A stretch of DNA of 59,473 nucleotides from an uncultured Spartobacteria bacterium (GCA_903882875.1 CAIRYQ010000005.1:1-59473), one strand, 5' to 3'. Numbered from the stretch's first letter, positions 44,053 through 53,449 are shown. A program made the numbers and translations. Notes: generated by a model not told the origin, from the letters alone.

Positions 44053-45365
44053 TACACTGCCGCTGCGCCGTTCGTCGGCGGGACATCGCCCGTGGTGTTT
44101 CCGCCCGAGTGCCGGCGCGTAATGAGCCGCGCGCCGCGTCCGTAAGTCACGTACGCATAAGCCCAGTTGAATAGCACGGAGAGCCGGTTTCGGAATCCGA
44201 CGAGGAAGACGATGTGGATGAAAAGCCACGCGAGCCACGCGATGAATCCGCTTATCCGTATGGAGCCCATCTCGGCCACCGCGGCGTGACGCCCGATCGT
44301 GGCCATGATGCCCTTGTCGTGATACGAAAAGCACGTTGTCGTCCCGCCGTGCAGCAGCGCGATGATGTTCTTCGCGACGTGCCGCCCCTGCTGCATGGCC
44401 ACCGGCGAAAGTCCCGGCAGCGGCCTGCCTCCGCCCGTGGCAAAGTGCGCCTGATCGCCGATCACGAACACCTCGGGATGGCCGGGGATCGAGCAGTCCT
44501 CATTCACGATCACGCGACCCTGCCGATCGAGCGGCACGCCGAGGCTCGCGCCGAGCGGCGACGCAGCATTGCCCGCCGCCCACACGATGGTCTTCGCCGC
44601 GATTTTTTCACCGCCGGTCAAAGTGACACCGGCCTCCGAGATCGCTTCGACCTTTGTGTTCAGCCGCACGTCCACGCCGAGGTCGGTGAGCTGTTTGAGC
44701 GCGCTTTTCGGCAGGTCGCCGGAAAATGCCTGCAACACCTCCGGCCCGCTCTCGATGAGGAAGACGCGCGCCTGCGATGAGTCAATGTGCCGGAAGTCCT
44801 TGATCAAGGTGACGTGCGCGATCTCCGCGACGGCACCGGCCATTTCCACGCCCGTCGGCCCGCCGCCCACGACGACGAAGGTCATCGCCGCCTCGCGCTC
44901 GGCGTCGTCCGTCGTCTTCTCCGCAATCTCAAATGCCATGAGCATCCGGCGGCGGATGTCCAGCGCGTCGTCGAGGTTCTTCAGGCCGGGTGCGAATTTC
45001 TCCCACTCGTCGCGTCCGAAATACGAATGCCGCGCGCCCGCGGCGACGATGAGATAGTCGTATTCCACCGGCCCGTCCGTGGTGATGACGCGCCTGCCCG
45101 CGACATCAATGCCCTTCGCCTCGGTTAAAATCACCTCGGCATTTTCCTGGTTGCGCAGGATGTGTCGCAGCGGTTCCGCGATGTCCGCCGGCGAGAGCGC
45201 CGCCGCCGCCACCTGGTAAAGCAGCGGCTGGAAGAGGTGATGATTCTGGCGGTCGAGGAGCGTGATCCGCACGCCAGCCTTGCGGAGCGCCTTCGCGGCC
45301 TCCAGCCCGCCGAACCCGCCACCGATGATGACGACGCGGCGCAGATTGCGATGATGAACATTCAT
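44052..45365 (-). CDS. Type II NADH dehydrogenase (NDH-2)
   Basis: 437 residues. The first dinucleotide motif VVIIGGGFGGLEAAKALRKA binds FAD, and FVVVGGGPTGVEMAGAVAEI binds NADH. YQVAAAALSPADIAEPLRHI is the family signature, and VFVIGDQAHFA closes the FAD site. The C-terminal helices (FIAWLAWLFIHIVFLVGF) anchor it to the membrane. It passes electrons from NADH to quinone without pumping protons. ATG 45365 is used; the upstream ATG adds an unlikely tail. It ends 46 bp from the PVC dehydrogenase stop, facing it. Confidence 0.93.
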   Translation of the reverse strand: MNVHHRNLRRVVIIGGGFGGLEAAKALRKAGVRITLLDRQNHHLFQPLLYQVAAAALSPADIAEPLRHILRNQENAEVILTEAKGIDVAGRRVITTDGPVEYDYLIVAAGARHSYFGRDEWEKFAPGLKNLDDALDIRRRMLMAFEIAEKTTDDAEREAAMTFVVVGGGPTGVEMAGAVAEIAHVTLIKDFRHIDSSQARVFLIESGPEVLQAFSGDLPKSALKQLTDLGVDVRLNTKVEAISEAGVTLTGGEKIAAKTIVWAAGNAASPLGASLGVPLDRQGRVIVNEDCSIPGHPEVFVIGDQAHFATGGGRPLPGLSPVAMQQGRHVAKNIIALLHGGTTTCFSYHDKGIMATIGRHAAVAEMGSIRISGFIAWLAWLFIHIVFLVGFRNRLSVLFNWAYAYVTYGRGARLITRRHSGGNTTGDVPPTNGAAAV

Positions 45366-45443
45366 GAGTGCCTCTTGCGTCACGCGCCATAGCAACGACA
45401 CGGCGCTTTCAAAAAACAAATCGCGCCTGCTTTCGGCCGCCGC

Positions 45444-46757
45444 CTACTTCGCAGTGCCGAGCTGGATGCACGCAGCTTCCTTCGTCGAGCGGACGAAGAC
45501 TCGGCCGTTGCTCATCACGGGCGTCGTCCAACATTTGCCTTCGATCGCCTTGAAGCGGCCGAGTTCCTTGTAGGCGTCGGGCGAGGCTTTGAAGGCGACG
45601 ATTTCGCCGGCATCAGTCAGCGCGAGGACGTTGCCGCCTGCGGTGAGGATCACGTTGCCGGGGCCGAAGCCGGGCTGCTCCCATTTGATGTCGCCATCGG
45701 GCAGCTTCACGCACTTCACGGGGCCTTTGCCGTATTCCTTAAACTGGAACATGCCGTAGAGGCAGCCGTCGTAAAACACGGGCGTGCTCCAGTGGTTCGC
45801 GAGCGGTTTTTGCGGGACGCGCATGACCTGCTCGGCCTTCCACTGGCTGCCGGCCTTGCTGATTTTGAAACCGACGGCACCGACGCCGTACCCGGCGCTC
45901 GCATACACGTAGTCGCCCGCGACGACGGGGCTCGCGGCGGTCGAGGTGCTGTATTTGAAATCGGCGTGCCAGAGCGGCTGGAGCGTCTTTGGATCAAGCG
46001 AAGTGAGGCCGTCCTGCATGTAGAAAATGATCTGCCGCGTGCCGAGGATCGTCGTCGCGACGGGCGTGGCGTGCGTGATCGTCCCGTCGCCGGATTTTGC
46101 GAGCACCGCGCCGGTCGCGGGATTCAGCGCGAGAAACGTCTGCCCCGCGCCGCCGCCGCCGACATAGAGCACGCCGTTTTCAAAAAGCGGGCTCGCGGCA
46201 TTCTGCCAGCGGATGTTGTGCCCCGCGTTTTCCTTGATGATGTCACGCTTCCAAAGCGGCTTGCCGGTCACGGCGTCGAACGCGTGCAGCACAAGGTCGC
46301 TGTGCATCGCGACGATGATCCTGCCAGCGAGCGTCGGCGTGCTGCGCGGGCCGTCGCCACCCTTGTTGTCATTGGTGCCCGCGTCGCCGCCGCCGTCGTA
46401 TTTCGCCAGGCCGAGATTCTGCGTCCACTTGTCCTTGCCAGTCGCGGTATCGCGCGCGACGAGCACTTCACTGCCGCCATTTCCCTCGATGGCGAAACAC
46501 CACGCGCCGCTCACTATGAACGATCCGAAGCCGGTTCCCGCGGGAACTTTCCAAAGCACCTTCGGCGCGGAGGGCCACTGCGCGGGCAGCGCCTCGCTCG
46601 TGGAGCCATCGCCATTCGGCCCGCGGTACTGCGGCCAGTCGTAGGACGCGCCGGCTGTCTTGACGGTCGCAGCCGTGGTGGCGGGCACGGCATTGGCGGC
46701 GAAGGCCGCGGTGGAAAGTGTGAGTGCGACGAAAGGAAGGTAGGCGCGGAGTTTCAT
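45444..46757 (-). CDS. Exported PQQ-like beta-propeller protein
   Basis: 437 residues. Signal peptide MKLRAYLPFVALTLSTAAFA. Repeated tryptophan-docking blades: YDWPQYRGPNGDGSTSEALP, ARDTATGKDKWTQNLGLA, FDAVTGKPLWKRDIIKENA, SLDPKTLQPLWHADFKYS, GEIVAFKASPDAYKELGRFK. The YRGPNGDG start is typical of planctomycete and verrucomicrobial outer-membrane-type propellers. It lacks the full set of PQQ ligands, so it may be structural rather than an alcohol dehydrogenase. It is encoded 79 bp upstream of NDH-2 and may be cotranscribed with it. Confidence 0.88.
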   Translation of the reverse strand: MKLRAYLPFVALTLSTAAFAANAVPATTAATVKTAGASYDWPQYRGPNGDGSTSEALPAQWPSAPKVLWKVPAGTGFGSFIVSGAWCFAIEGNGGSEVLVARDTATGKDKWTQNLGLAKYDGGGDAGTNDNKGGDGPRSTPTLAGRIIVAMHSDLVLHAFDAVTGKPLWKRDIIKENAGHNIRWQNAASPLFENGVLYVGGGGAGQTFLALNPATGAVLAKSGDGTITHATPVATTILGTRQIIFYMQDGLTSLDPKTLQPLWHADFKYSTSTAASPVVAGDYVYASAGYGVGAVGFKISKAGSQWKAEQVMRVPQKPLANHWSTPVFYDGCLYGMFQFKEYGKGPVKCVKLPDGDIKWEQPGFGPGNVILTAGGNVLALTDAGEIVAFKASPDAYKELGRFKAIEGKCWTTPVMSNGRVFVRSTKEAACIQLGTAK

Positions 46758-46939
46758 GGAGGTGCGGCTGTATGGGTTTCGGGTCGGGAAGTCAAAGCCG
46801 CGCGCCGTCGAAAATCTTAGCGGCAGTGATCCGCTCTGCCTTTAGCGAGGCAAGAAGCCGCAGGTGAATGCGCAAACATCCTCCCCGGCCCAAGTGCGTG
46901 ATTGAACCGCGCCGCCGGTTCCTCCTACGGTGGACGCAC

Positions 46940-47275
46940 ATGAGTAAGCCCACCTGCCCGATGTGTGAAATGAACGACGTGCTCGAGCATCCCGAACGAT
47001 GGGAATGCGCGACGTGCGGGCATGAGTGGGCGCGTGAGACAGCGCCCGATGCGCCGGACGCCGCGCGCATCGTGAAGGACGCACACGGCAATGCGCTCGC
47101 GGACGGCGACTGTGTGACGCTGATCAAGGATCTGAAACTGAAAGGCTCCTCGCAGGTGATCAAAGGCGGGACGAAATCCAAGCCGATCAAACTCGTGGAC
47201 GGCGACCACGAGATCTCATGCAAGATGGACGGCATCGCCATCGGGCTGAAAGCGTGCTTCGTGAAAAAGGCGTGA
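46940..47275 (+). CDS. YjdM/PhnA-type zinc-ribbon protein
   Basis: 111 residues. The zinc ribbon is formed by Cys6, Cys9, Cys23 and Cys26 (CPMC and CATC). The second half, VKDAHGNALADGDCVTLIKD, LKLKGSSQVIKGGTKSK and EISCKMDGIAIGLKACFVKK, matches the YjdM (formerly PhnA) family. Despite the old name its role in phosphonate use is unproven. ATG 46940 gives the normal length. It is followed 22 bp later by a lipoprotein hydrolase gene. Confidence 0.92.
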   Translation: MSKPTCPMCEMNDVLEHPERWECATCGHEWARETAPDAPDAARIVKDAHGNALADGDCVTLIKDLKLKGSSQVIKGGTKSKPIKLVDGDHEISCKMDGIAIGLKACFVKKA

Positions 47276-47297
47276 CGCCTGCGTCCTCCTGAGCACC

Positions 47298-48926
47298 GTG
47301 TCCCGGCTCCCTTCGCTCCTCGCCGCATCCGCGCTCGTGCTGCCGTTCGCCGGCTGCACGCCGTACTGCGCAGTGATGGAGACCCGCACGCTGCGCCCGG
47401 CGAACACGCAGGACGCGAAGCGGATCGCTCAGACGATCGCCCGCCATCCGACTCGCCCGCATACCGCGCTCGGCGCGTGCCTCGATGCAGCTTCTGCGGC
47501 GGAGCGCCGCCTGCGGTCCGCGCCGGACGATGCGCGGGCTCGCGCGGACTATAATTTCGCGACCAGCCGCATCTTCGGGATCATCCACGACGCAAAGCTC
47601 GAACCGTGGAAAACGCCCGTCCGCGTGAAAGGCAGCGAAGGCGAGTGGCTGCTCACTTTCAAGAATGGAACGCACACGGAAGTCGATCCCGGCAAGGTCG
47701 GCATCCTGCCCGCCGACCGCTACACTTTTCACGGCACCTACATCCGCACGCGCACGTTGAAGGATGGGCTCGGCGCACCGCTCGTCGTCATCGGAAGCCA
47801 GAGGGACGTCATGCACGCCGAGGGTTTCGCGCAGAGCAAGGATGCGTATTACGGGATGACGGGGCTGCTGCGTTTCGACGGACGCGACTGCGTGCTCACC
47901 ACCGAGGATCCGCTCGCCGTGGAGCGCGTGCAGCACGGCGGACACAGCTTCCCGCTCGCGGCGGATTTCACCGCGCCGCTCGCACTGGCGCTGGCGAAGG
48001 AGCGTCCGCTCATCTTCGGCTGGGCCCAGATGCTGCGCCCGCAAAAATACGCGTACACCACGCGCATCGCGCGGCTTCAGCCGTACGACCCGGCGAAGAT
48101 TCCCGTCATCTGCGTACACGGGCTCATGGATTCGCCGAGCACCTGGGTGCCCTTTCTCAACACACTCCGCGGCGACGAGGCCATCCGACGGCACTACCAG
48201 TTTTGGTTTTACAGCTATCCGAGCGGCTTTCCTTATCCGCACTCCGCGGCGATCATGCGCGAGCAGCTCGATACGATCAACAGGCTCTACCCGGATCACA
48301 AAAGGGAAATCCTCATCGGCCACAGCATGGGCGGCCTCATCAGCCGCACGATGATCACGGACAGCGGGATGAAACTCTGGAACGCCTATTTCAACGAGCC
48401 GCCCGCGCAGCTCGCCGTGTCGCCCGAGACGCGGAAATTCCTGACCGAGGCGCTCATCTTCCGCCACCGCCCGGAAGTGAGCCGCGCGATCTTCATCTCC
48501 ACGCCGCACCGCGGGAGCGAGACGGCCGCGGGCTGGCTCGGCAAAGTCGGGAGATGGCTCGTGAAAGTCCCGGACTTCGTCATGCGGATCACTGCGGAGA
48601 CCGGCAGCCTCCCCGCAGGGGCTCAGGCCGCCGGCCTCACACCGAACAGCATCGAGCGGCTCTCGCCGAAAGACCCGTTCATCCGCACGATCGCCACCAT
48701 CCCGATCGTGCCCGGTGTTCCCTTTCACTCGATCATGGGCGACCGCGGCAAGGGCGGCAACAAGGACCACACGAAGCCCGTGAGCACCGACGGCTTCGTC
48801 CCGTACTGGAGCAGCCACCTCGACGGCGCGCGCAGCGAACTGATCGTACCCTCGAAACACAGCGCGCACCAAAACGAGAAGGCCATCGAGGAAGTCCGCC
48901 GCATCCTGCACGAAGCCGCGCGCTAG
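47298..48926 (+). CDS. Lipoprotein with lipase-like alpha/beta hydrolase domain
   Basis: 542 residues from a GTG. The signal sequence ends in a lipobox (FAGC, Cys19 or so). The first 260 residues contain a poorly known beta-rich region (FHGTYIRTRTLKDGLGAPLV). The hydrolase part has VICVHGLMDSPSTWVPFLNT (HG oxyanion-hole pair), ILIGHSMGGLISRTMI (GHSMGG) and SSHLDGARSELIVPSKHSAH (catalytic His near 523). It is related to the secreted lipases and acyltransferases of the LipA/PGAP1-like group. The substrate is unknown; a thioesterase gene follows. Confidence 0.85.
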   Translation: MSRLPSLLAASALVLPFAGCTPYCAVMETRTLRPANTQDAKRIAQTIARHPTRPHTALGACLDAASAAERRLRSAPDDARARADYNFATSRIFGIIHDAKLEPWKTPVRVKGSEGEWLLTFKNGTHTEVDPGKVGILPADRYTFHGTYIRTRTLKDGLGAPLVVIGSQRDVMHAEGFAQSKDAYYGMTGLLRFDGRDCVLTTEDPLAVERVQHGGHSFPLAADFTAPLALALAKERPLIFGWAQMLRPQKYAYTTRIARLQPYDPAKIPVICVHGLMDSPSTWVPFLNTLRGDEAIRRHYQFWFYSYPSGFPYPHSAAIMREQLDTINRLYPDHKREILIGHSMGGLISRTMITDSGMKLWNAYFNEPPAQLAVSPETRKFLTEALIFRHRPEVSRAIFISTPHRGSETAAGWLGKVGRWLVKVPDFVMRITAETGSLPAGAQAAGLTPNSIERLSPKDPFIRTIATIPIVPGVPFHSIMGDRGKGGNKDHTKPVSTDGFVPYWSSHLDGARSELIVPSKHSAHQNEKAIEEVRRILHEAAR

Positions 48927-48980
48927 CATCCGCACTCCGGGATTGCGCCGCACGGTACGGTTGCGCACCGTGCATGACCG

Positions 48981-49445
48981 ATGCCGCACGAATTCACCCT
49001 CTCCCATCGCGTGGAGTTTGCCGAGACCGACATGGCGGGCATCGTGCATTTCGCGAACTTTTTCCGCATGATGGAAAATGCCGAGCACGCATTCTTCCGT
49101 TCGCTCGGCTTCAGCATCCACGCGCACGACGGCAGCGCGACCGTCGGCTGGCCGCGCGTGAGCACCGCATGCGATTATTTTAAGCCGCTGCGCTTCGAGG
49201 AAATCGTGGACATCCAACTCCTCGTCGCCGAAGTCCGCACGCGCAGCATCCGCTACGCGTTCCGCTTTTGGAAAAATGAATCCGGCGAGCGCGTGGAGAT
49301 CGCGCGCGGCTCCGTGACGACCGTCTGCACGACCGTGGACAGGACGGCCGGCAAGCTCGGCGCGGTGGAAATCCCCGATGCAATCCGCGCCGCGATCCAG
49401 CCCGCACCTGCGGAAATGCTCGCGGCAATCGCCACTGCAAAATGA
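48981..49445 (+). CDS. Hotdog-fold acyl-CoA thioesterase (4HBT type)
   Basis: 154 residues. HRVEFAETDMAGIVHFANFF is the 4-hydroxybenzoyl-CoA thioesterase pattern with the catalytic Asp in ETDMAG. VSTACDYFKPLRFEEIVDIQ follows as in the YbgC group. It hydrolyses an acyl-CoA or acyl-ACP of unspecified chain. It lies between the lipoprotein hydrolase and, after one membrane-protein gene, a PaaK-like ligase, all on the plus strand, which suggests linked acyl metabolism. Confidence 0.9.
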   Translation: MPHEFTLSHRVEFAETDMAGIVHFANFFRMMENAEHAFFRSLGFSIHAHDGSATVGWPRVSTACDYFKPLRFEEIVDIQLLVAEVRTRSIRYAFRFWKNESGERVEIARGSVTTVCTTVDRTAGKLGAVEIPDAIRAAIQPAPAEMLAAIATAK

Positions 49446-49532
49446 ATTTGGAAGGCAGGAACTCAGGAATAACAGACGGCTGCGTTCACAGCGGCCTCGA
49501 TCCGTTTCATGGCTTCATGGCTTCCAAATTCA
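49443..49532. repeat. Intergenic inverted repeat
   Basis: TGAATTTGGAAG (49443-49454) and CTTCCAAATTCA (49521-49532) are perfect 12-bp inverted arms. The left arm overlaps the thioesterase stop codon. Between them is ATGGCTTCATGGCTTCC, with a short internal direct repeat. It might fold as a transcript-end structure or be an old insertion scar. Confidence 0.5.
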
Positions 49533-49663
49533 TCCGCTGCTCCGCCGCCCGTCCGCTCTTTGTCACTTTGCGACTTTGCGCGGGACATTTTCTGCGCAGC
49601 GCCTAAGCACGGCTGAACTGCGCAGTTTTCACTTTCCACTCCCCGGCACAAACACACAACGCA

Positions 49664-50236
49664 ATGTCCAACCCGCAAAAAAAATCTATGACCTGGATCC
49701 TCTACTCATTCCTCACCGTCGCCTGCTGGGGCGTCTATGGCGTCTATCTCCACCGCGGCCAGACGGAGATGGCCGACATGGCGAACGGCCGCTGGAAGGC
49801 GTTCCTCTTCGTGGGCTTCGCGTATTTCCTCGTCGCCGTCATCGCACCGCTCGTGATGCTGCGGCTGAACGGAAAACCGGGTGACACAAACTTCCTGGCG
49901 TATCCGCGCAGCGGGCAGGTGTGGTCGCTCATCGCGGGAATCGTCGGCGCGGTCGGTGCGTTCGGCGTGCTGCTCGCGTTCGGCGCGGCGCCGCAGCCGA
50001 AGGCGAGCTACGTGCCCGTCGTGATGTCCATCATCTTCGCGGGCGCGCCCATCGTGAATGCGTTCGTCTCGATGTACATGACGCATGGCCCGGCGGGCAG
50101 CCGCTTTGAAATAAGGCCGCAGTTCTGGATCGGCATCGTCTGCGCCGCACTCGGCGGCAGCCTCGTCGCGCTCTACAAGCCGGAGCCGGTGAAGGAAAAG
50201 ACGCCGCCCGCAGCCGAGCAGCCGGCGAAGCACTGA
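49664..50236 (+). CDS. Multi-pass membrane protein, EamA/DMT-like
   Basis: 190 residues with about five membrane helices: WILYSFLTVACWGVYGVYLH, AFLFVGFAYFLVAVIAPLVM, WSLIAGIVGAVGAFGVLLAF, VPVVMSIIFAGAPIVNAFVS and FWIGIVCAALGGSLVALYKP. The layout and the VPVVMS...GAPIV segment look like half of a drug/metabolite transporter (EamA), which may work as a dimer. The C-terminal tail is Lys/Pro-rich. ATG 49688 is an alternative start. The substrate is unknown. Confidence 0.75.
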   Translation: MSNPQKKSMTWILYSFLTVACWGVYGVYLHRGQTEMADMANGRWKAFLFVGFAYFLVAVIAPLVMLRLNGKPGDTNFLAYPRSGQVWSLIAGIVGAVGAFGVLLAFGAAPQPKASYVPVVMSIIFAGAPIVNAFVSMYMTHGPAGSRFEIRPQFWIGIVCAALGGSLVALYKPEPVKEKTPPAAEQPAKH

Positions 50237-50254
50237 GGCTCCTCGCCACGCGCG

Positions 50255-51517
50255 ATGAACGGCGACACGCTCGAAAAACTCCGCGCGCTCGTCGCTGCGA
50301 TTCGCGGCAACCGCTTCCAGTCGTCGCGCCTCGCGGGCGTCGGTGAAATCGCGGGCGTCGGTGAAATCGCGAGCGTCGAGGATTTCACCGCGCGCGTCCC
50401 TTTCACCACGAAGGCCGACATCGTCGCGGATCACGCAGCGCATCCGCCATTCGGATCGAACCTCACTTTTCCAAAGGAACGCTACACGCGCTTCTGCCAG
50501 ACGAGCGGGACGACCGCGCAGCCGCTCGCCATCCTCGACACGCCGGAGAGCTGGGACTGGATGCTCGGCAACTGGGCGCGCATCTACCGCGAGTGCGGCA
50601 TCGCGCCGGGCGACTGCGTGTATTTCGCGTTTTCGTTCGGGCCGTTTCTCGGGTTCTGGACGGCGTTCGAGGGCGCGGCGAAATACGGCTGCCTGTGCAT
50701 CCCCGGCGGCGGGCTTTCGAGCGCCGCGCGCATCCGCGGCATCGTGCAGCACCGCGCGGAGGTGCTGCTCTGCACGCCGACCTACGCGCTGCACCTCGCC
50801 GAGGTCGCCGCGCGCGAGGGACTGTCGCTACGCGATTCTGCGGTGCGGAAAATTTTCGTCGCGGGCGAACCGGGCGGCAGCGTGCCCGCCGTGCGCGAAC
50901 GCATCTCCGCCGCCTGGAACGGCGCGGAGGTGCTCGACCACTACGGCATGACGGAAGTCGGCCCGGTGGCATTCCAGCGCGGGAAAAAATTCGACGCTAG
51001 CGGCAAAGTGCTCGCCGATGGCGAACCCGGCGCGCTGCACATCATTGAGGAATCCTACTTCGCGGAGATTATCGATCCCGCGAACGGCACACCCGTCGCC
51101 GACGGCACGACCGGCGAACTAGTCCTCACGACGCTGGGCCGCGAGGCGAGTCCCCTGCTCCGCTACCGCACGGGCGACCTCGTACACCGTCGTGCAGGCG
51201 CGGGCTTCGTCCTCGAAGGCGGAATCCGCGGCCGCACCGATGACATGCTCGTCGTGCGCGGCGTGAACATTTTCCCGAGCGCCGTGGACGCCGTCGTGCG
51301 CGCGCTGCCCGAGATCGCCGAATACCGCGTCCACGTCACGCGCAACGGCGCGATGACGGAACTCGCCATCGAGATCGAAAGCGCGGACGACACCTCGGCA
51401 CCGCGACTTGCCGCGAAGCTCACCGAGGCATTCGCGCTGCGAATCCCCGTCACCCGCGTCGCCATCGGCCCGCTCCCGCGCTTTGAACTCAAAGCGCGCA
51501 GGTGGGTGAAAGGCTGA
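50255..51517 (+). CDS. Phenylacetate-CoA-ligase-like AMP-forming ligase
   Basis: 420 residues, the short PaaK-type adenylate-forming enzyme. ATP/AMP motifs are QTSGTTAQP (about 84), HYGMTEVGPVAF and YRTGDLVHRR; the C-terminal domain begins RTDDMLVVRGVNIFP and ends FELKARRWVKG with the catalytic Lys. It activates an aryl or acyl acid to its CoA ester. A tandem hexapeptide AGVGEIAGVGEI (18-bp DNA repeat near 50334-50369) near the N-terminus is a local expansion. It follows the DMT-like gene by 18 bp. The acid is unknown. Confidence 0.87.
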   Translation: MNGDTLEKLRALVAAIRGNRFQSSRLAGVGEIAGVGEIASVEDFTARVPFTTKADIVADHAAHPPFGSNLTFPKERYTRFCQTSGTTAQPLAILDTPESWDWMLGNWARIYRECGIAPGDCVYFAFSFGPFLGFWTAFEGAAKYGCLCIPGGGLSSAARIRGIVQHRAEVLLCTPTYALHLAEVAAREGLSLRDSAVRKIFVAGEPGGSVPAVRERISAAWNGAEVLDHYGMTEVGPVAFQRGKKFDASGKVLADGEPGALHIIEESYFAEIIDPANGTPVADGTTGELVLTTLGREASPLLRYRTGDLVHRRAGAGFVLEGGIRGRTDDMLVVRGVNIFPSAVDAVVRALPEIAEYRVHVTRNGAMTELAIEIESADDTSAPRLAAKLTEAFALRIPVTRVAIGPLPRFELKARRWVKG

Positions 51518-51536
51518 CGGAGCGTGCTCCTCCGAA

Positions 51537-51965
51537 TCAGTGCGGCGTCGCGGCGAGCCCGCCCTGCGGGGCGCCTTTCTTTGGCGGATGGAAGAGGAGC
51601 AGCAGCGCGGCGGCGGCGGCGAGCGCGGCGTAGGTGGGCACGAGGAAAAGGCCGTGGTAGTCCACCTTGTCGCCGTGCTTGAAGACGGCCTGACCGAGCT
51701 GCGGGCAGACGGAATTTGCCACGAGCGCGCCGATGCCGAGGATCATGACATTGAACAATCCCTGCGCGCTGGCGCGGACGTCCTTCGGGAAGTATTCGTC
51801 CACGAAGATATAGACGGTGGCGAAGAAGAACGCGTAACAGATGCCGTGGAGGATTTGCACGGTGATGATGAGCGACTGCGATTCGGGGAAGAAGGCATAC
51901 ACGGCGAAGCGCGCGGCGTGGCCGAGCACGCCGATGCTTGCGAAGGTCGCAGCGCAACGCAGCGC
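51537..51965 (-). pseudogene. 5'-truncated MFS transporter paralogue
   Basis: The in-frame fragment VLGHAARFAVYAFFPESQSL, VQILHGICYAFFFATVYIFV, DVRASAQGLFNVMILGIGAL corresponds to the last third of the intact neighbour (ILGHAARFAAFAYC, VQVLHGICYAFFFASVYIFV, DVRASAQGLFNLLILGVGMV). The homology begins a few codons after the neighbour's stop and the N-terminal two-thirds are missing. A GTG at 51929 could start a short protein, but with only four helices it should not transport. The divergence suggests an old tandem duplication that was then deleted. Confidence 0.75.
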
Positions 51966-53387
51966 TCAATGCGGTGCGTTTGCAGCACCGGTTTGCTCGG
52001 GACGTTCGGTTGGAGGTTTGAAGAAGAGCGTGAGCAGGATGATGCCGAGGATCGCAAGCGTGGTCGGCACGAGGAACAACTTCTGCCAGTTCGAGTGCCG
52101 CCATTCGTCCTGAATGATTTTCTTCAGCGGCTGCTTCGCGCTATCCGTGGCCGCGGATTTTTCCGCGTCCTCGATCTTTGCCAATTCGTCGAGCGCGGCA
52201 AGCGACGGCGCGGCGAGGATCTTTTTTGCGTCCGGTGATTTCGCGATTTGCGTCTGCACCTCCAACTTCGCCATCAGCCCGTCGAGCACCGGCTGGTTCA
52301 CCCATTTGCCCTGCAACATCGGGAAGACGAAGCTCGCGACGACCATGCCGACGCCGAGGATGAGCAGATTGAACAGCCCCTGCGCGCTCGCGCGCACGTC
52401 CTTCGGAAACACCGCGTCCACGAAGATGTACACGCTGGCGAAGAAGAACGCGTAGCAGATGCCGTGGAGCACCTGTACGCCGATGATGAGCACCTGCATG
52501 TCCGGGCAGTATGCGAATGCCGCGAAGCGCGCCGCGTGGCCGAGGATACCGACGACCATTGTCCATTTCCAACCGAGCCTAGCGAGCACGGTGCCGAGCA
52601 CGAGCATCGTGGCGATTTCCGCGACCTGGCCGATGCTCATCACGACCATGCTGAGGTTGCCCGCGATGCCGACGCGGTTCGTGAGGAAGCCATCCGATAC
52701 GACGAAGTAGCCGTTGTGGATCACCGAATCGAGCAACGTGACAATGAAGAGCACGAGCACGAACGGATGCGCGAGCAGCTTTGCAGCGCGGAGCCACGCG
52801 AGCTTGTCGAGGCCATGCACATCCTTGCGCGGCGGCGTGTGCGGGAGCGTGAGCGAATAGATCGCCATCACAAACGAGATCGCCGCACCCACAAGGAAAA
52901 TCCACCGCGTCTGCTCCTGCGTCGCCTTTTCCCCGATGAGGAAAATGAATGGCCAGCTCACGACAATCCACCCGATGGTACCGCCCATGCGGACGAAGCC
53001 GAAGTCCTTCGCAGGCTCCTTCAGGTTTGCGAACGCGAGCGAGTTCGTGACCGAGATCGTCGGCACATAGAGCAGCCCGTAGATGAGGAAGCACGTGAAG
53101 AACGGGACGAACTCCTTTTGATACGCCGCGCCCACAAGCGCGATGCCGCCGACGGCGTGGCTGAACGCGAGGAATTTCTCGGCGGAAAAATTGCGGTCGG
53201 CAAACTGGTTGCTGAAAAAGATGCCGAGGATCGAGGCGATGCCGAAGATGCTGCCGACGAGCGCCTGCTGCCACGGGAGGAAACCGAGCTGGCCCATGTA
53301 GCTGAAAATCTTCGGCTGCCATGCGCCCCACACGGCGATTTCGAGGGCCATCATCAGGAACAGCTTGTTGCGAGGGGAGGAATTCAT
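51966..53387 (-). CDS. MFS transporter, nucleoside:H+ symporter-like (NupG/XapB type)
   Basis: 473 residues, about twelve helices. MALEIAVWGAWQPKIFSYMG, ASILGIFFSNQFADRNFSAE, FTCFLIYGLLYVPTISVTNS and LKEPAKDFGFVRMGGTIGWI are typical of the nucleoside:proton symporter group in the major facilitator superfamily, often annotated in PVC sugar loci. A non-membrane insert of about 90 residues (MAKLEVQTQIAKSPDAKKIL) lies between helices 11 and 12, which is uncommon. ATG 53387 begins the family consensus. It precedes the truncated paralogue. Confidence 0.88.
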   Translation of the reverse strand: MNSSPRNKLFLMMALEIAVWGAWQPKIFSYMGQLGFLPWQQALVGSIFGIASILGIFFSNQFADRNFSAEKFLAFSHAVGGIALVGAAYQKEFVPFFTCFLIYGLLYVPTISVTNSLAFANLKEPAKDFGFVRMGGTIGWIVVSWPFIFLIGEKATQEQTRWIFLVGAAISFVMAIYSLTLPHTPPRKDVHGLDKLAWLRAAKLLAHPFVLVLFIVTLLDSVIHNGYFVVSDGFLTNRVGIAGNLSMVVMSIGQVAEIATMLVLGTVLARLGWKWTMVVGILGHAARFAAFAYCPDMQVLIIGVQVLHGICYAFFFASVYIFVDAVFPKDVRASAQGLFNLLILGVGMVVASFVFPMLQGKWVNQPVLDGLMAKLEVQTQIAKSPDAKKILAAPSLAALDELAKIEDAEKSAATDSAKQPLKKIIQDEWRHSNWQKLFLVPTTLAILGIILLTLFFKPPTERPEQTGAANAPH

Positions 53388-53449
53388 GAGCGGGCTGTGT
53401 AGGCGAGAGAGTGAAATGTGGCAAGAGCCGCGGGCCGGATTTTCACTGC

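Noticed and set aside
47187-49217. 676-codon minus-strand open frame opposite the lipoprotein hydrolase
   Set aside because: A shadow of the GTG-started hydrolase with lipobox and GHSMGG motif. The composition is Arg/Ala/His-rich without recognisable features.
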